This document shows, in pieces, positions 45,991 through 56,436 of a stretch of 64,000 nucleotides of DNA. This DNA comes from Pseudomonas sp. Root562. Lineage in GTDB: Bacteria; Pseudomonadota; Gammaproteobacteria; Pseudomonadales; Pseudomonadaceae. The notes beneath the pieces are model-generated. The model searched no databases. It saw only the letters and a program-made list of their open reading frames with translations, and was not told the DNA's origin. The position numbers and the translations under genes are program-made. The stretch lies in NCBI RefSeq assembly GCF_001427125.1, contig NZ_LMGK01000012.1, positions 568,017 through 632,016 on the forward strand, written 5' to 3'. Position 1 is the first letter of the stretch; each line of letters begins with the position of its first letter.

Positions 45991-47331
45991 TTAATCCAGC
46001 ATCAACACCTTGGCCAGCACGATCTTCGGCCCTTTCATCTTCTTGATGATGATCCGCAAACCTTCGACTTCCAGCACTTCTTCCTCTTCCGGCACCCGCT
46101 TCAGGCTTTCGTAGACCAGCCCGGCAAGGGTTTCGGCTTCGACGTGATCCAGATCGATGCCCAGCAGTCGCTCGACCTTGAACAGCGGTGTATCACCGCG
46201 CACCAGCAGCTTGCCCGGTTGGTACGCGAGGATGCCGCGCTCGGCCTTGCGGTGTTCGTCCTGAATGTCGCCCACCAGCACTTCCAGCACGTCTTCCATG
46301 GTCAGGTAGCCGATGATGTTGCCATCGGCCTCTTCGACCACGGCGAAGTGCGAGCCGCCCTTGCGAAACTGTTCCAGCAATTGCGACAGCGGCATGTGCC
46401 GGGAAACGCGTTCCAGAGGGCGGGTCAGTTCGGCAAGGTTGAACGACTCGGGAATGTGGTCCAGCGCCGCCAGTTCCAGCAGCAGGTCCTTGATGTGCAG
46501 CAGGCCGACGAACTCCTGGCGCTCGCTGTCGTACACCGGGTAGCGGCTGAACTTGTGGCGACGGAACATCGCCAGGATTTCCTTGAGCGGTGCGTTGAAC
46601 TCCAGGGTCACCAGGTCTTCGCGGGAGTTGGCCCAGTCGACCACTTCCAGCTCGCCCATTTCCACCGCCGAGGCCAATACGCGCATGCCTTGGTCGCTCG
46701 GGTCCTGGCCACGGCTGGAGTGCAGGATCAATTTCAGTTCTTCGCGGCTGTAATGGTGCTCGTGATGCGGGCCGGGTTCGCCTTGGCCGGCGATGCGCAG
46801 GATCTGGTTGGCGCTGGCATTGAGCAGGTAGATCGCCGGGTACATCGCCCAGTAGAACAGGTACAACGGCACGGCCGTCCACAACGACAGCAGCTCGGGT
46901 TTGCGGATGGCCCAGGATTTCGGGGCGAGTTCGCCGACCACAATGTGCAGGTACGAAATGATGAAGAACGCGGTGAAGAACGACACGCCTTTGATGATCT
47001 CGGCCGACTCGACGCCCACGGCGCTCAGCAACGGCTCGAGAATGTGCGCGAACGCCGGCTCGCCCACCCAGCCAAGGCCGAGCGAGGCCAGGGTAATACC
47101 CAACTGGCAGGCCGACAGGTAAGCATCGAGCTGACTGTGTACGGTACGCAGAATGTGACCGCGCCAGCCGTGTTGTTCGGCAATGGCCTCGACACGGGTC
47201 GAGCGCAATTTGACCATGGCAAATTCCGCCGCAACGAAAAAACCGTTGAGCAAAACCAGGATCAGAGCAAAAAGAATCATGCCGAAGTCGGCGAAAATTG
47301 TAGCGAGGGTCAAGCCAGGGGAAGGGTCCAT
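45991..47331 (-). CDS. CNNM/CorC-like membrane protein (DUF21 + CBS + transporter-associated domain)
   Basis: A 446-residue protein. The N-terminal 200 residues are a DUF21/CNNM membrane domain with four hydrophobic segments (MILFALILVLLNGFFVAAEFAMVKLRSTR is typical). A CBS pair follows (SRYPVYDSERQEFVGLLHIKDL and SHFAVVEEADGNIIGYLTMEDVLEVLVGDI), then a CorC_HlyC domain ending KIVLAKVLMLD. The family is linked to Mg/Co homeostasis and is often called hemolysin-like without evidence of hemolysis. The ribosome site is weak. It is flanked by phoR and the M23 gene. Confidence 0.9.
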   Translation of the reverse strand: MDPSPGLTLATIFADFGMILFALILVLLNGFFVAAEFAMVKLRSTRVEAIAEQHGWRGHILRTVHSQLDAYLSACQLGITLASLGLGWVGEPAFAHILEPLLSAVGVESAEIIKGVSFFTAFFIISYLHIVVGELAPKSWAIRKPELLSLWTAVPLYLFYWAMYPAIYLLNASANQILRIAGQGEPGPHHEHHYSREELKLILHSSRGQDPSDQGMRVLASAVEMGELEVVDWANSREDLVTLEFNAPLKEILAMFRRHKFSRYPVYDSERQEFVGLLHIKDLLLELAALDHIPESFNLAELTRPLERVSRHMPLSQLLEQFRKGGSHFAVVEEADGNIIGYLTMEDVLEVLVGDIQDEHRKAERGILAYQPGKLLVRGDTPLFKVERLLGIDLDHVEAETLAGLVYESLKRVPEEEEVLEVEGLRIIIKKMKGPKIVLAKVLMLD

Positions 47332-47453
47332 GATGGAGTTTTGCGGTTTCCGTGAATTCGAAAGGAAAGAAAATGTGTACCTGAATGGCAGGCACAAGTC
47401 AGCCAATGTAGCGGCTGACTGGGCGATTGCCTAGTGGCGCGTGCTGGCCGGTA

Positions 47454-48776
47454 TCAGTCGGCGGTGCTGATGACCAAGGATTTGCTGACCTGGGCGGGAG
47501 CGAAATGGCAGGTAAAGGTGCTGCCATGGCCCGGCACGCTGCTGATTTCCATGCGCGCCCGATGGCGCAACAGCACGTGCTTGACGATCGCCAGGCCCAA
47601 CCCGGTGCCACCGGTATTGGAGTTGCGACTGGAGTCGACGCGATAGAAGCGTTCGGTCAGTCGCGGCAGGTGTTTGCTGTCGATGCCGATCCCTGAATCC
47701 TGCACGCTCAAATGCGCGCCCTGTTCATCGCCCCACCAGCGAATGCGGATATTGCCTTCGGCCGGGGTGTACTTCACCGCGTTGAACACCAGATTGGAAA
47801 ACGCGCTGCGCAATTCCGCTTCACTGCCCTTGAGCAGAATGGTCGGGTCGGCCTCCAGAGTGATGTGCTGGTTTTTCTGGCCGGACAGTTGCTGCGCATC
47901 GCCCTTGATCGATTGCAGCAAGCCGTCGATGGCCACGGGCTGGTTGTCCGATGGGTAATCGGTGGCTTCCAGTTTGGCCAGCAACAGCAAGTCGTTGAGC
48001 AGGGTCTGCATGCGCCCGCCTTGCTGCTGCATCTGCTGCAAGGCGCGGGTCCAGCGCGGGTTCACCTCTTCGGCATTATCGAGCAGGGTTTCCAGATAGC
48101 CACAGATCACCGTCAGCGGCGTACGCAGCTCGTGGGATACGTTGGCGATGAAGTCTTTGCGCATCTGTTCCAGCTGATGGATGCGCGTCACGTCGCGCAC
48201 CAGCATCAAGTGCTCGTTGTTGCCGTAGCGGGTGATGTACAGCTGGATGCGCACGCGGTCATTGGTCGGCGAGGGGATTTCCAGCGGTTCGCTGTAGTTG
48301 TCCTGCTCGAAGTATTCCTTGAAGCGCGGATGGCGCACCAGGTTGGTCACCGGCTGGCCGCTGTCCTGCGGGGTCTTGAGGCCCAGCAGGGTTTCGGCGG
48401 CGCGGTTCCACCATTCCAGGTTGCCGTCGGTGTCGAGCATGATCACCGCGTCTTTCAGCGCGGCGGTGGATTCCTGGACGCGATCGATGACCGCTTGCAG
48501 ACGCCCGCGTACCCGTTGGTCACGACGTTGCAGGTGGTAGATGCTGTCAAACACTTCGCCCCACAGGCCATAGCCATCGGGCGGCGCCTCATCGGGTTTG
48601 TGCAGGCGCAGCCATTCGTGCAGGCGCAGCAGTTGCTTGAGGGTCCAGGCCAGGTAAATGCCCAGGCCTGCGGCGAGGCTCCAGCCGTAGTAGCCGGTGA
48701 TCAGGCCGATCACCAGGCAGGCGGTGACCAGCAGCAGCATGTGGCGAATCAGGGTGCCATGCCAGTTTTGGTTCAC
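47454..48776 (-). CDS. phoR: Phosphate-regulon sensor histidine kinase PhoR
   Basis: A 440-residue kinase. Two adjacent membrane helices at the N terminus (MLLLVTACLVIGLITGYYGWSLAAGLGIYLAW), a short linker, a PAS domain (AVIMLDTDGNLEWWNRAAETLLGLK), the HisKA box FIANVSHELRTPLTVICGYLETL with the phospho-His, and an HATPase with N box (RSAFSNLVFNAVKYTP), DSGIGID and GTGLGLAIVKHV. It phosphorylates PhoB under low phosphate. It lies 69 bp below phoB, and that gap carries a heptamer repeat. Confidence 0.96.
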   Translation of the reverse strand: MNQNWHGTLIRHMLLLVTACLVIGLITGYYGWSLAAGLGIYLAWTLKQLLRLHEWLRLHKPDEAPPDGYGLWGEVFDSIYHLQRRDQRVRGRLQAVIDRVQESTAALKDAVIMLDTDGNLEWWNRAAETLLGLKTPQDSGQPVTNLVRHPRFKEYFEQDNYSEPLEIPSPTNDRVRIQLYITRYGNNEHLMLVRDVTRIHQLEQMRKDFIANVSHELRTPLTVICGYLETLLDNAEEVNPRWTRALQQMQQQGGRMQTLLNDLLLLAKLEATDYPSDNQPVAIDGLLQSIKGDAQQLSGQKNQHITLEADPTILLKGSEAELRSAFSNLVFNAVKYTPAEGNIRIRWWGDEQGAHLSVQDSGIGIDSKHLPRLTERFYRVDSSRNSNTGGTGLGLAIVKHVLLRHRARMEISSVPGHGSTFTCHFAPAQVSKSLVISTAD

Positions 48777-48800
48777 GTGACGCGCGTCCTTGTCAGAAAA

Positions 48801-48842
48801 GCAGCTTTTAGCTTGTCGCTTGAAGCTTGCAGCTCGTAGCTA
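48801..48842. repeat. Heptanucleotide tandem repeat between phoB and phoR
   Basis: Six units at a 7-bp period: GCAGCTT, TTAGCTT, GTCGCTT, GAAGCTT, GCAGCTC, GTAGCTA, consensus GNAGCTT. They fill most of the 69-bp phoB-phoR gap. Confidence 0.75.
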
Positions 48843-48845
48843 CCT

Positions 48846-49535
48846 TCATGCTTTGGTAGAAAAGCGGTATCCGGTGCCGCGCACGGTTTGTACCAGATTT
48901 TCGTAGGCATCGCCGAGGGCTTTGCGCAGGCGACGGATGTGCACGTCGACGGTGCGTTCCTCGACATAGACGTTGCCGCCCCAAACCTGATCCAGCAACT
49001 GGCCCCGGGTATAGGCGCGTTCCTGGTGGGTCATGAAAAATTGCAGCAGACGGTATTCGGTCGGGCCCATTTCCGCCGGTTTTCCATCGATGGTCACACG
49101 GTGGCCGATCGGGTCGAGCAGCAAGCCGCCGACTTCGATCGGCGCTTCGCCATCGGTAGGGCCGGCGCGGCGCAACACGGCTTTGAGTCGCGCGACGAGC
49201 TCACGGGGGGAAAACGGTTTGGTGATGTAATCGTCGGCGCCCACTTCCAGGCCCTGGATCTTGTTGTCCTCTTCGCCCTTGGCGGTGAGCATGATGATCG
49301 GGATATCCCCGGTCAGTTCGTCGCGCTTGAGGCGGCGGGCCAGCTCGATGCCGGACGTGCCCGGGAGCATCCAGTCGAGCAGGATCAGGTCCGGCTTGCG
49401 GTCGACGATAATGGCATGCGCCTGCTGGGAGTTCTCCGCTTCCAGGCAGTCATAGCCGGCCATTTCCAACGCAACGGCGATCATTTCGCGAATGGGCGCT
49501 TCGTCGTCGACGATCAGAATGCTCCTGCCAACCAT
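48846..49535 (-). CDS. phoB: Phosphate-regulon response regulator PhoB
   Basis: A 229-residue OmpR-type regulator. The receiver domain has [10 protein letters not shown], the phospho-acceptor in [21 protein letters not shown] and TKPFSPRE. The C-terminal winged helix ([23 protein letters not shown] ... [12 protein letters not shown]) binds CTGTCAT half-sites such as those before pstS and pstC. A candidate PHO box in its own upstream region suggests autoregulation. Confidence 0.97.
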   Translation of the reverse strand: MVGRSILIVDDEAPIREMIAVALEMAGYDCLEAENSQQAHAIIVDRKPDLILLDWMLPGTSGIELARRLKRDELTGDIPIIMLTAKGEEDNKIQGLEVGADDYITKPFSPRELVARLKAVLRRAGPTDGEAPIEVGGLLLDPIGHRVTIDGKPAEMGPTEYRLLQFFMTHQERAYTRGQLLDQVWGGNVYVEERTVDVHIRRLRKALGDAYENLVQTVRGTGYRFSTKA

Positions 49536-49588
49536 GCCTTAATCCTCTTGTCATTTAACTGTCTTGCGCCGCATTAGATAACGGAATT

Positions 49589-49606
49589 ATTGCAGTCGTG
49601 TGACAG
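49589..49606 (-). promoter_or_regulatory. Candidate PHO box for phoB
   Basis: On the minus strand CTGTCAC-ACGA-CTGCAAT keeps the two-heptamer, 4-bp-spacer form with three mismatches in all. TATCTA lies about 10 bp downstream as a -10 candidate, and the phoB start about 55 bp downstream. Confidence 0.65.
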
Positions 49607-49687
49607 TATTTTAGTCGACCGGCGATTGCCATGATCCTGGGCTAAGCTCTAAGTCCGAATCCTGACAACCGCAAAAGGAAGGTTTCC

Positions 49688-50074
49688 ATGAATCACATTG
49701 CTCAATCCTGGAAGGCACTGCTGGTTACGGCGGCGCTAACGCTGCCGGCGCTGGCCTTGGCCGCCGACCCGGCGATGATGAAAGACGGCATGATGGTCGA
49801 TCACAATGGCATGACCCTGTACACGTTCGACAAGGACTCGGGCGGCAAGTCGATGTGCAACGACGAGTGCGCGAAGAACTGGCCACCGATGATGGCGCCG
49901 GCGGGCGCCACGGCCGAGGGCAAGTGGAGCGTCATCAAGCGAGATGACGGGAAGATGCAGTACGCCTATGACGGCAAGCCGCTTTACACGTTTGTGAAGG
50001 ACAAGAAGCCGGGAGACATGACGGGCGACAAGATGAAGGACGTGTGGCACGTCGTTCACGAGTCGCAGAAGTAA
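49688..50074 (+). CDS. Exported PF03640-type repeat protein
   Basis: A 128-residue exported protein with signal peptide (LLVTAALTLPALALAA). Two copies of the PF03640 repeat are visible: VDHNGMTLYTFDKDSGGKSMCNDECAKNWPP and the second around YAYDGKPLYTFVKDKKPGDMTGD. The two Cys in the first repeat may form a disulfide. The family's role is unknown; homologues are often called COG4315 lipoprotein-like, though this one has no lipobox. It is divergent from phoB and could share its promoter region. Confidence 0.85.
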   Translation: MNHIAQSWKALLVTAALTLPALALAADPAMMKDGMMVDHNGMTLYTFDKDSGGKSMCNDECAKNWPPMMAPAGATAEGKWSVIKRDDGKMQYAYDGKPLYTFVKDKKPGDMTGDKMKDVWHVVHESQK

Positions 50075-50083
50075 CCGCTCTTC

Positions 50084-50152
50084 TGCAGGCGCAAGGCTTG
50101 CCCGCGATAGCGATCTTGAAGGCGCCATCGCGGGTAAGCCTGGCTCCTGCGT
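50084..50152. repeat. REPIN
   Basis: GCAGGCGCAAGGCTTGCCCGCGAT faces ATCGCGGGTAAGCCTGGCTCCTGC between the convergent PF03640 and ubiA genes. Confidence 0.8.
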
Positions 50153-50178
50153 AACGCAGTTCAAAGACAGGCCTTGGG

Positions 50179-51069
50179 TCAGCGCAACGCGTAATCCAGC
50201 ACAATCCCGACAAAAATCGCCAACCCTGCCCAATGATTGTGCAAAAACGCCTTGAAACAGCGCATGCGATCCTTGTCGCGGGTGTACCAGAACTCCCAGG
50301 CAAAGCAGCCTGCCGCCACCACCAACCCCAGGTGGAACCAGCCGCCGAGTTCGAATCGGGAGCCCGCCAAGAGCAAGCAGGCCAGTGCCAGGCCTTGCAA
50401 GGTCAGGATGATCACCCGGTCCGCGTCGCCGAACAGGATGGCCGTGGACTTCACGCCGATCTTCAAGTCGTCATCGCGATCGGTCATGGCGTAGTAGGTG
50501 TCGTAGCCCACCGTCCACAACAGGTTGGCGATCCACAGCAGCCACGCTGCAGCCGGCAGTTCCCCGGTCTCGGCGGTGAAAGCCATCGGCATGCCCCAGG
50601 AAAACGCCGCGCCCAGCACCACTTGCGGGTAATAGGTGTAGCGCTTCATGAACGGGTAGGTGAAGGCCAGCGCCAAACCGCCCAGCGACAACCAGATCGT
50701 CGGAGCATTGGTGCACAGCACCAGCAGGAAACTCACGCCCATCAACAGCGCGAAGAACACCAGCGCCTCTTTCGAGCTGATCTTGCCGCTGGCCAGCGGA
50801 CGTTGCGCAGTACGTTTGACGTGGCCATCGACCTTGCGGTCGGCCCAATCGTTGATCACGCAGCCGCCGGCGCGGGTCAGCACCACGCCAAGGACGAAAA
50901 TCACGATGTTGGCCAGCGAAGGCGAGCCCTTACCGGCAATCCACAGCGCCCACAGCGTCGGCCACAGCAGCAGGTAGATGCCGATCGGCTTGTCCATGCG
51001 GGTTAGTTGAATGAAGTCCCAGGCCCGAGGGTTCAAGCGATTCAGGGACTTGAGCAGGCTCTGGTACAT
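50179..51069 (-). CDS. ubiA: 4-hydroxybenzoate octaprenyltransferase
   Basis: A 296-residue membrane prenyltransferase of ubiquinone synthesis. The two Asp-rich motifs are present ([17 protein letters not shown] near 70 and [19 protein letters not shown] near 190), with about eight hydrophobic segments. The start [14 protein letters not shown] is fixed by overlap with the ubiC stop (TGATG), and coupling of the two is expected. The open frame upstream is ubiC DNA in another frame. Confidence 0.96.
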   Translation of the reverse strand: MYQSLLKSLNRLNPRAWDFIQLTRMDKPIGIYLLLWPTLWALWIAGKGSPSLANIVIFVLGVVLTRAGGCVINDWADRKVDGHVKRTAQRPLASGKISSKEALVFFALLMGVSFLLVLCTNAPTIWLSLGGLALAFTYPFMKRYTYYPQVVLGAAFSWGMPMAFTAETGELPAAAWLLWIANLLWTVGYDTYYAMTDRDDDLKIGVKSTAILFGDADRVIILTLQGLALACLLLAGSRFELGGWFHLGLVVAAGCFAWEFWYTRDKDRMRCFKAFLHNHWAGLAIFVGIVLDYALR

Positions 51070-51632
51070 CAACGGCTCTCCGGTTGGACGCCGGCAGCGT
51101 TCCACAGGGACGGAAGGAAAATCTCGGCCACGAGTATGCTCAATGCGCCACGGTCGAAGCGCGAACGGCGGCCCCATAATTCAGGAGCCCGCACTTCGTT
51201 CGGCAACCATTCCTGGGGGTAGTGGCAAACCTCGATGGCCTGACGCTGGAACGCGCGGTCACAAAACAGCAATTCGCCCAGGGATCGGCTGCCCAATTCA
51301 TCCATATGCAAGCCATCGCCCTGCAATGCACTGCGCGACGCCACACTTCGGGCAAACACCAGCGCTTGACCATGACCTCGCAAATACACCTCGCGCACCC
51401 AGCCTTCAGTACCTTCGGCAAGGTCCAGCGCGAGGCATTCGTCTGCGCGCAGGGCCTGCCAGCCTTCGAACAGCGGCGTGACGCTGAAGGCATCGTTGGT
51501 CAGTTGAACAAGGCGCCTGGTCAGCGAGCCATCATCGAACAACCAGTCGAGGACGGACGTGTCGGGCTGAGGCGTCAGCCGGCTTTGGGGGAGCCAGAGT
51601 GCGAGCGGGGAGAGGCGTTCTGTGTGTTGCAC
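51069..51632 (-). CDS. ubiC: Chorismate pyruvate-lyase
   Basis: A 187-residue enzyme that converts chorismate to 4-hydroxybenzoate and pyruvate, the first committed step of ubiquinone synthesis. Matching segments are [15 protein letters not shown] (Arg contact with product), [18 protein letters not shown] and [11 protein letters not shown]. Its stop codon overlaps the ubiA start by 1 nt, so UbiC product is made together with its prenyltransferase. UbiC is slightly longer than the E. coli protein (165). Confidence 0.93.
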   Translation of the reverse strand: MQHTERLSPLALWLPQSRLTPQPDTSVLDWLFDDGSLTRRLVQLTNDAFSVTPLFEGWQALRADECLALDLAEGTEGWVREVYLRGHGQALVFARSVASRSALQGDGLHMDELGSRSLGELLFCDRAFQRQAIEVCHYPQEWLPNEVRAPELWGRRSRFDRGALSILVAEIFLPSLWNAAGVQPESR

Positions 51633-51831
51633 AATGAGTCATTATTGGCAGCAAAGGAGGCGCCGAGCTTAACATGTCAGCCTGTGAATTTGAGTGATCC
51701 GCCCAGCCGTTGCGCCGAACAGGCTTGCATCTGCCCGGCCCCCTCTATACAAAACGCCCTGAGCCGGACGGCAGAGCTGCAAGCATCGACCGTCCGAGCC
51801 GGCAAAACGCCTGAACTGAGGAAGTACCTGA

Positions 51832-51999
51832 ATGAAAAAGTGGCAATGTGTGGTCTGCGGCCTGATCTACAACGAAGCCGACGGCTGGCCGGATGACGGC
51901 ATTGCGCCGGGCACCCTGTGGCAAGACGTGCCGGAAGACTGGCTGTGCCCGGATTGTGGCGTCGGCAAAATGGATTTCGAAATGATCGAAATCAACTAA
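51832..51999 (+). CDS. Rubredoxin
   Basis: A 55-residue rubredoxin: two CxxC pairs hold a single iron ([15 protein letters not shown] and [15 protein letters not shown]), with the usual aromatic core W, Y, W, F. Start: ATG with GAGGAAG upstream. It ends 20 bp before the reductase gene and is co-transcribed with it. In pseudomonads this pair passes electrons from NADH to alkane hydroxylase or other oxidases; no such oxidase lies in the window. P. aeruginosa has two tandem rubredoxins here; only one is seen. Confidence 0.96.
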   Translation: MKKWQCVVCGLIYNEADGWPDDGIAPGTLWQDVPEDWLCPDCGVGKMDFEMIEIN

Positions 52000-52019
52000 G
52001 ACCTTCAGAGGAGTAAGGA

Positions 52020-53168
52020 ATGAACGCACCTGTCGTGATCGTCGGCACTGGCCTGGCGGGCTACAACCTGGCCCGGGAGTTTCGCAAACTCGATAGCGAA
52101 ACCCCGCTGCTGCTGATTACCGCCGATGACGGGCGCTCCTACTCCAAACCGATGCTCTCCACCGGTTTTGGCAAAAACAAGGACGCCGACGGACTGAGCA
52201 TGGCCGAACCTGGCGCCATGGCCGAACAGTTGAAGGCCGAAGTGCGCACCCATACGCGCATCAGCGGCATCGATCCGGGTCACAAGCGCTTGTGGATCGG
52301 CGAAGAATCGGTGATTTACCGTGACCTGATCCTGGCCTGGGGCGCAGAAACCGTGCGGGTGCCCATCGAAGGCGATGCGGCGGACTGCGTGTTCCCTATC
52401 AATGACCTGGAAGACTACGCCCGCTTTCGCGCGGCAGCCGCCGGCAAGCAACGGGTGCTCTTGCTCGGTGCCGGCCTGATTGGCTGCGAGTTTGCCAACG
52501 ACCTGAGCCTGGGTGGCTACGAGGTGCAATTGGTTGCACCGTGTGAACAGGTCATGCCGACCCTGTTGCACCCGGCAGCGGCCGCGGCGGTTCAGGCCGG
52601 TCTGGAAAGCCTTGGTGCACGTTTCCACCTGGGGCCTGTGCTGACTCGCTTGCAACGGGTTGCCGATGGCCTGGAGGCGCATTTGTCCGACGGTCAGGTT
52701 ATCCCGTGCGATGTGGTGGTCTCGGCCATTGGCCTGCGTCCACGCATCGATCTGGCGGCCGCGGCCGGGTTGCAGGTCAATCGGGGGGTCGTGGTCGATC
52801 GTCACCTGAAGACTTCTCACGCCAATATCTACGCGTTGGGCGACTGTGCCGAGGTCGATGGGCTGAATCTGTTGTACGTGATGCCCCTGATGAGCTGTGC
52901 GAGGGCGCTGGCCCAGACCCTCGCCGGCAAGCCGACAGCTGTCAGCTACGGCCCGATGCCCATCACCGTGAAAACCCCGGTCTGCCCATTGGTGGTGTCC
53001 CCGCCACCTCGGGGTTCGGAGGGTGTCTGGACGGTCGAAGGGCAGGGGGCCGACATCAAAGTGCTATGCCGCGATGCCAGCGGAAAACTGCTCGGTTATG
53101 CCCTGACGGGCGCGGCCGTGATGGAGAAACTGGCCCTGAACAAAGAGCTTCCGGCACTGCTGGCGTAA
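52020..53168 (+). CDS. Rubredoxin reductase (NAD(P)H, FAD)
   Basis: A 382-residue pyridine nucleotide-disulfide family flavoprotein. N-terminal FAD site [20 protein letters not shown], a second Rossmann site [18 protein letters not shown] for NADH, and the FAD-ribityl Asp in [13 protein letters not shown]. It reduces the rubredoxin encoded just upstream. AGGAG lies upstream of the ATG. Length and motifs match Pseudomonas RubB/AlkT-type reductases. Confidence 0.93.
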   Translation: MNAPVVIVGTGLAGYNLAREFRKLDSETPLLLITADDGRSYSKPMLSTGFGKNKDADGLSMAEPGAMAEQLKAEVRTHTRISGIDPGHKRLWIGEESVIYRDLILAWGAETVRVPIEGDAADCVFPINDLEDYARFRAAAAGKQRVLLLGAGLIGCEFANDLSLGGYEVQLVAPCEQVMPTLLHPAAAAAVQAGLESLGARFHLGPVLTRLQRVADGLEAHLSDGQVIPCDVVVSAIGLRPRIDLAAAAGLQVNRGVVVDRHLKTSHANIYALGDCAEVDGLNLLYVMPLMSCARALAQTLAGKPTAVSYGPMPITVKTPVCPLVVSPPPRGSEGVWTVEGQGADIKVLCRDASGKLLGYALTGAAVMEKLALNKELPALLA

Positions 53169-53362
53169 ATACCGGTCGTTCTGTCGGAATCACCCCTGTT
53201 TTGCCCCTACATTGGCCGCGTCGATACTGGCGCGGCTCCTCGCTGCGTGCCATCCTCACTCCCGTCTGCCGCAGAGTAGAGCACCTGCGGCGCTTTGGGC
53301 GCTGTTCCACAGAGAGCAGCACGGACATAACAACAAAAAACCGTCAAAGGGGCTTCACTAAT

Positions 53363-53638
53363 ATGCGTAAACCAGAACTCGCTGCAGCAATTGCTGAAAA
53401 AGCAGACCTCACCAAAGAGCAGGCCAACCGCGTTCTCAACGCCGTACTCGAAGAAATCACCGGCGCCCTGCACCGCAAAGACAGTGTAACGCTGGTAGGC
53501 TTCGGCACCTTCCTGCAACGCCACCGCGGCGCCCGTACCGGCAAAAACCCGCAAACCGGTGAGCCAGTCAAAATCAAGGCCAGCAACACAGTTGCCTTCA
53601 AACCAGGCAAATCGTTGAAAGACAGCGTCAATCCTTGA
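53363..53638 (+). CDS. hupB: HU-family DNA-binding protein
   Basis: A 91-residue HU/IHF protein: MRKPELAAAIAEKADLTKEQANRVLNAVL, GFGTF, and the DNA-gripping arm ARTGKNPQTGEPVKIKASNTVAFKPGK. The start has AAAGGGG 10 nt upstream. It has its own 194-bp upstream region and a strong terminator. Position after rubredoxin reductase matches PA5348 as I recall. A nucleoid protein; whether it is the alpha or beta HU cannot be told. Confidence 0.95.
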   Translation: MRKPELAAAIAEKADLTKEQANRVLNAVLEEITGALHRKDSVTLVGFGTFLQRHRGARTGKNPQTGEPVKIKASNTVAFKPGKSLKDSVNP

Positions 53639-53669
53639 TTTCCACCCCGCAAAACGGGGGGCGGAATAA

Positions 53670-53707
53670 AAAATGGGCACACCAACCAGGTTGGGTGCCC
53701 ATTTTTT
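53670..53707 (+). terminator. hupB terminator
   Basis: AAAAATGGGCACACC-N5-GGTTGGGTGCCCATTTTTT makes a stem of about 12 bp ending in a T run. Confidence 0.92.
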
Positions 53708-53726
53708 GTTGCCTGAAATACTGACC

Positions 53727-53818
53727 TTGTGGGAGCGAGCCTGCTCGCGATAGGGCCATCAGATCCAACATCAATGTTGAATGTCAGTCCGCTATCGCGA
53801 ACAGGCTCGCTCCTACAG
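53727..53818. repeat. REPIN
   Basis: TGTGGGAGCGAGCCTGCTCGCGATAG faces CTATCGCGAACAGGCTCGCTCCTACA across about 40 bp, between the convergent hupB and sco genes. Confidence 0.87.
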
Positions 53819-53833
53819 GGTTGGGTGGCGTTG

Positions 53834-54469
53834 TCACTGACGCTTGAGCATCACCGGCAACTGCGCCACCAGCTTAACGTTGTTCAACGGCGCACGAATG
53901 AACCCGCGCTGCGTGCCGTCCGGTCCGATGACCGCGAGGTTGCCGCTGTGGTCGACGGTGTAGTTCGGCTTGCTGGTATCCGCCGGGATGAACGGAATGC
54001 TCACTGCATTGGCAACTTTTTGCAGTTCCTCCACGGAGTTCGGCGTCAGGCCGACGAATTGTGGATCGAAGTAACCCAGATACTGTTTGAGCTGCTTCGG
54101 CGTATCGCGATTGGGATCGACGCTGACCAGCACGATCTGCAACTTGTCCACCGCCTCCGGTGGCAGTTCACTTTTGATCTGGCGCAACTGGGCGAGGGTG
54201 GTCGGGCAGATGTCCGGGCAGAACGTGTAGCCGAAGAACAGCAGCGACCACTTGCCTTTGAGTTCATTGATTTCCACCGGTTTGCCGTCCTGATCGGTCA
54301 TCGTCACGCTCGGCAGATTGCGGCTTTGCGGCAGCAGGATGATCCCGGCGTCGATCAGTGCCGTCGGGTCGCCCTGACCTTTGCCGGACAGCACTTTGTT
54401 GATGGTCAGGCCCAGGACCAGCGCGATCAGGGCGACAAGGATGAAGACGGTTTTCTGGGTTCGAGTCAT
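53834..54469 (-). CDS. SCO1/SenC-family copper chaperone
   Basis: A 211-residue membrane-anchored thioredoxin-fold protein that delivers copper to the CuA centre of cytochrome oxidase. N-terminal anchor ([19 protein letters not shown]), then the copper motif [17 protein letters not shown] (CxxxC) and the conserved [16 protein letters not shown] with the partner His. The ATG overlaps the cyoE stop by four bases (ATGA). It is the last gene of the oxidase cluster. Confidence 0.94.
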   Translation of the reverse strand: MTRTQKTVFILVALIALVLGLTINKVLSGKGQGDPTALIDAGIILLPQSRNLPSVTMTDQDGKPVEINELKGKWSLLFFGYTFCPDICPTTLAQLRQIKSELPPEAVDKLQIVLVSVDPNRDTPKQLKQYLGYFDPQFVGLTPNSVEELQKVANAVSIPFIPADTSKPNYTVDHSGNLAVIGPDGTQRGFIRAPLNNVKLVAQLPVMLKRQ

Positions 54470-55365
54470 AGGTTCAACAATAAGTAGTGGTCTACGAGCA
54501 GCGCGATGAACAGCAGGAACAAGTAATAAATAGAGTACTTGAACGTGTTGATCGCCGCGTGCGGCCGAGTGCCACGGTACAGCACCACGGCCCATTGCAG
54601 GAACCTCGCGCCGAGGACGATCGCGCAGGTCAGGTAGAGCAGGCCGCTCATGTGGATCACGTACGGCATCAGGCTCACGGCCAGCAGCGCGGCGGTGTAA
54701 AGCAGAATATGCACCTTGGTGTAATGCTCGCCGTGGGTTACCGGCAACATCGGAATGTCAGCCTTGGCGTATTCCTCTTTGCGGTGGATGGCCAGCGCCC
54801 AGAAATGCGGTGGGGTCCAGGCGAAAATGATCAGCACCAACAGCAACGGTTCGGCACTGACATGGCCGGTGGCAGCAGTCCAGCCGAGCAGGGGCGGTGC
54901 GGCACCGGCCAGGCCGCCAATAACGATGTTCTGTGGCGTCGCACGTTTGAGAAAACCGGTGTACACCACCGCATAGCCAAGCAATGAGGCGAGGGTCAGC
55001 CAGGCTGTCAGTGGATTGGTGAAGGCCAGCAACAGGGCCTGGCCAAGCACCGCCAGCACCAGCGCAAACGTCAGCGCCGCCGTTGGTGAGACTCGCCCCT
55101 CGGCCAAGGGGCGTTTATGGGTGCGCGCCATGACGGCATCGATCCGCCGGTCCACCACATGGTTGACCGCTGCTGCACCGCCCGCACACAGGGCGATCCC
55201 CAGGTTGCCGAACACCAGCACGGTCCATGGCACCCCGGCGCGAGTGGCCAGGAACATCCCCACCAGCGAAGTGATGAGCATCAGCACCACTACTTTCGGC
55301 TTGGTCAGTTCCAGGTAGTCACGCCAGATTGCCTGGCTGTGACGCTCGCCGATCAGAATCGCCAT
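54466..55365 (-). CDS. cyoE: Protoheme IX farnesyltransferase (heme O synthase)
   Basis: A 299-residue UbiA-superfamily membrane enzyme. Asp-rich motif [21 protein letters not shown] near residue 70 and [25 protein letters not shown] near 190 are typical of CtaB/CyoE. It farnesylates heme B to heme O, the substrate of the upstream heme A synthase. The start overlaps the ctaA end by 13 nt, and AAAGGAG lies upstream. Symbol ctaB is equally valid. Confidence 0.95.
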   Translation of the reverse strand: MAILIGERHSQAIWRDYLELTKPKVVVLMLITSLVGMFLATRAGVPWTVLVFGNLGIALCAGGAAAVNHVVDRRIDAVMARTHKRPLAEGRVSPTAALTFALVLAVLGQALLLAFTNPLTAWLTLASLLGYAVVYTGFLKRATPQNIVIGGLAGAAPPLLGWTAATGHVSAEPLLLVLIIFAWTPPHFWALAIHRKEEYAKADIPMLPVTHGEHYTKVHILLYTAALLAVSLMPYVIHMSGLLYLTCAIVLGARFLQWAVVLYRGTRPHAAINTFKYSIYYLFLLFIALLVDHYLLLNL

Positions 55366-56426
55366 GGCATTTCTCCTTTTATTGTTATGGGCCCGGCTGA
55401 ATGTTTACGCGGGCTGAAGCGCCAGCGAGTCGTTTGTTTGACCCGAACCAGGCTGGTTCGCGCGTGATAATTGACCAGCACCATCGTCAGCAACAGCGCC
55501 GCACCCCCGGCGTTATGCGCCACGGCCACCGGCAGTGGCAGATGGAACACCACGTTGCTGATACCCAGCGTGATTTGCGCCGTGAGGGCGAGCAATACCA
55601 GCCCCGCCAGTCGCGTCATGCCGACTACCTTCAGTTGCCAGGCCAGGCCGAGCAGCACCAGGGTCACCAGTAGCGCGCCGATGCGGTGCGTCAGGTGAAT
55701 CGCTGTGCGCGCATCACTGTCCAGTTGTCCGCCGAGGTAATTCGGGCCGATGTGCTGGGTCAGGTGAAAGCCATTGGCGAAATCGGCAGGGGGCAGCCAT
55801 TGACCGTGGCAGGTCGGAAAGTCGATGCAGGCCACCGCGGCATAATTGGAGCTGACCCAGCCACCGAGGGCGATTTGCCCGATCACCAGCAGCAGCCCTG
55901 CCGTCGCCCAGTGCTGCAAACGACGTGGCACGGTCAATGCCGGCAGTACACCGGAGAGGCGCAAGGTCAGCAGGAACAATAGGCTCAACGTGGCGAAACC
56001 GCCGAGCAGGTGCCCGGTCACCACTTGCGGCCAGAGCTTGAGCGTCACCGTCCACATGCCGAACGCCGCTTGCGCGAACACCACCGCCAGCAGGAACAGC
56101 GGCAGCTTCACCGGCTGGCCTGGATGCCGGCGATGCATCCATGAGCGAGCGGCCAGGGCCACGAGCAACAGCCCCAAGGTGCCGGCAAAATAGCGATGGA
56201 TCATCTCGTTCCAGCCCTTGTGGGCTTCGACCGGCGTGTCCGGGAAATGCAATTCGGCATGGGCCAATTGGGCTTCGCTTTTAGGCACGCTGATAAAGCC
56301 GTAACAGCCGGGCCAGTCCGGGCAGCCGAGGCCGGCGTGGGTCAGGCGGGTGTAGGCGCCGAGCAACACCACAATCAGTGCCAGCAAGGTGGCAAACAGC
56401 GCGAGGCGAAATCCAGGTTTGGCCAT
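55353..56426 (-). CDS. ctaA: Heme A synthase (COX15/CtaA)
   Basis: A 357-residue enzyme with about eight membrane helices that oxidises heme O to heme A. Typical motifs are [21 protein letters not shown] (residues 22-42), [13 protein letters not shown] (heme His), [25 protein letters not shown] with a Cys pair and [12 protein letters not shown]. It overlaps cyoE by 13 nt and follows the unknown small membrane protein gene by 10 bp. Confidence 0.95.
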   Translation of the reverse strand: MAKPGFRLALFATLLALIVVLLGAYTRLTHAGLGCPDWPGCYGFISVPKSEAQLAHAELHFPDTPVEAHKGWNEMIHRYFAGTLGLLLVALAARSWMHRRHPGQPVKLPLFLLAVVFAQAAFGMWTVTLKLWPQVVTGHLLGGFATLSLLFLLTLRLSGVLPALTVPRRLQHWATAGLLLVIGQIALGGWVSSNYAAVACIDFPTCHGQWLPPADFANGFHLTQHIGPNYLGGQLDSDARTAIHLTHRIGALLVTLVLLGLAWQLKVVGMTRLAGLVLLALTAQITLGISNVVFHLPLPVAVAHNAGGAALLLTMVLVNYHARTSLVRVKQTTRWRFSPRKHSAGPITIKGEMPWRF

Positions 56427-56436
56427 GACGATGTCC

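Noticed and set aside
48801..48842. CRISPR array
   Set aside because: The units are 7 bp without unique spacers; no other repeat-spacer pattern or cas gene was seen in the window.
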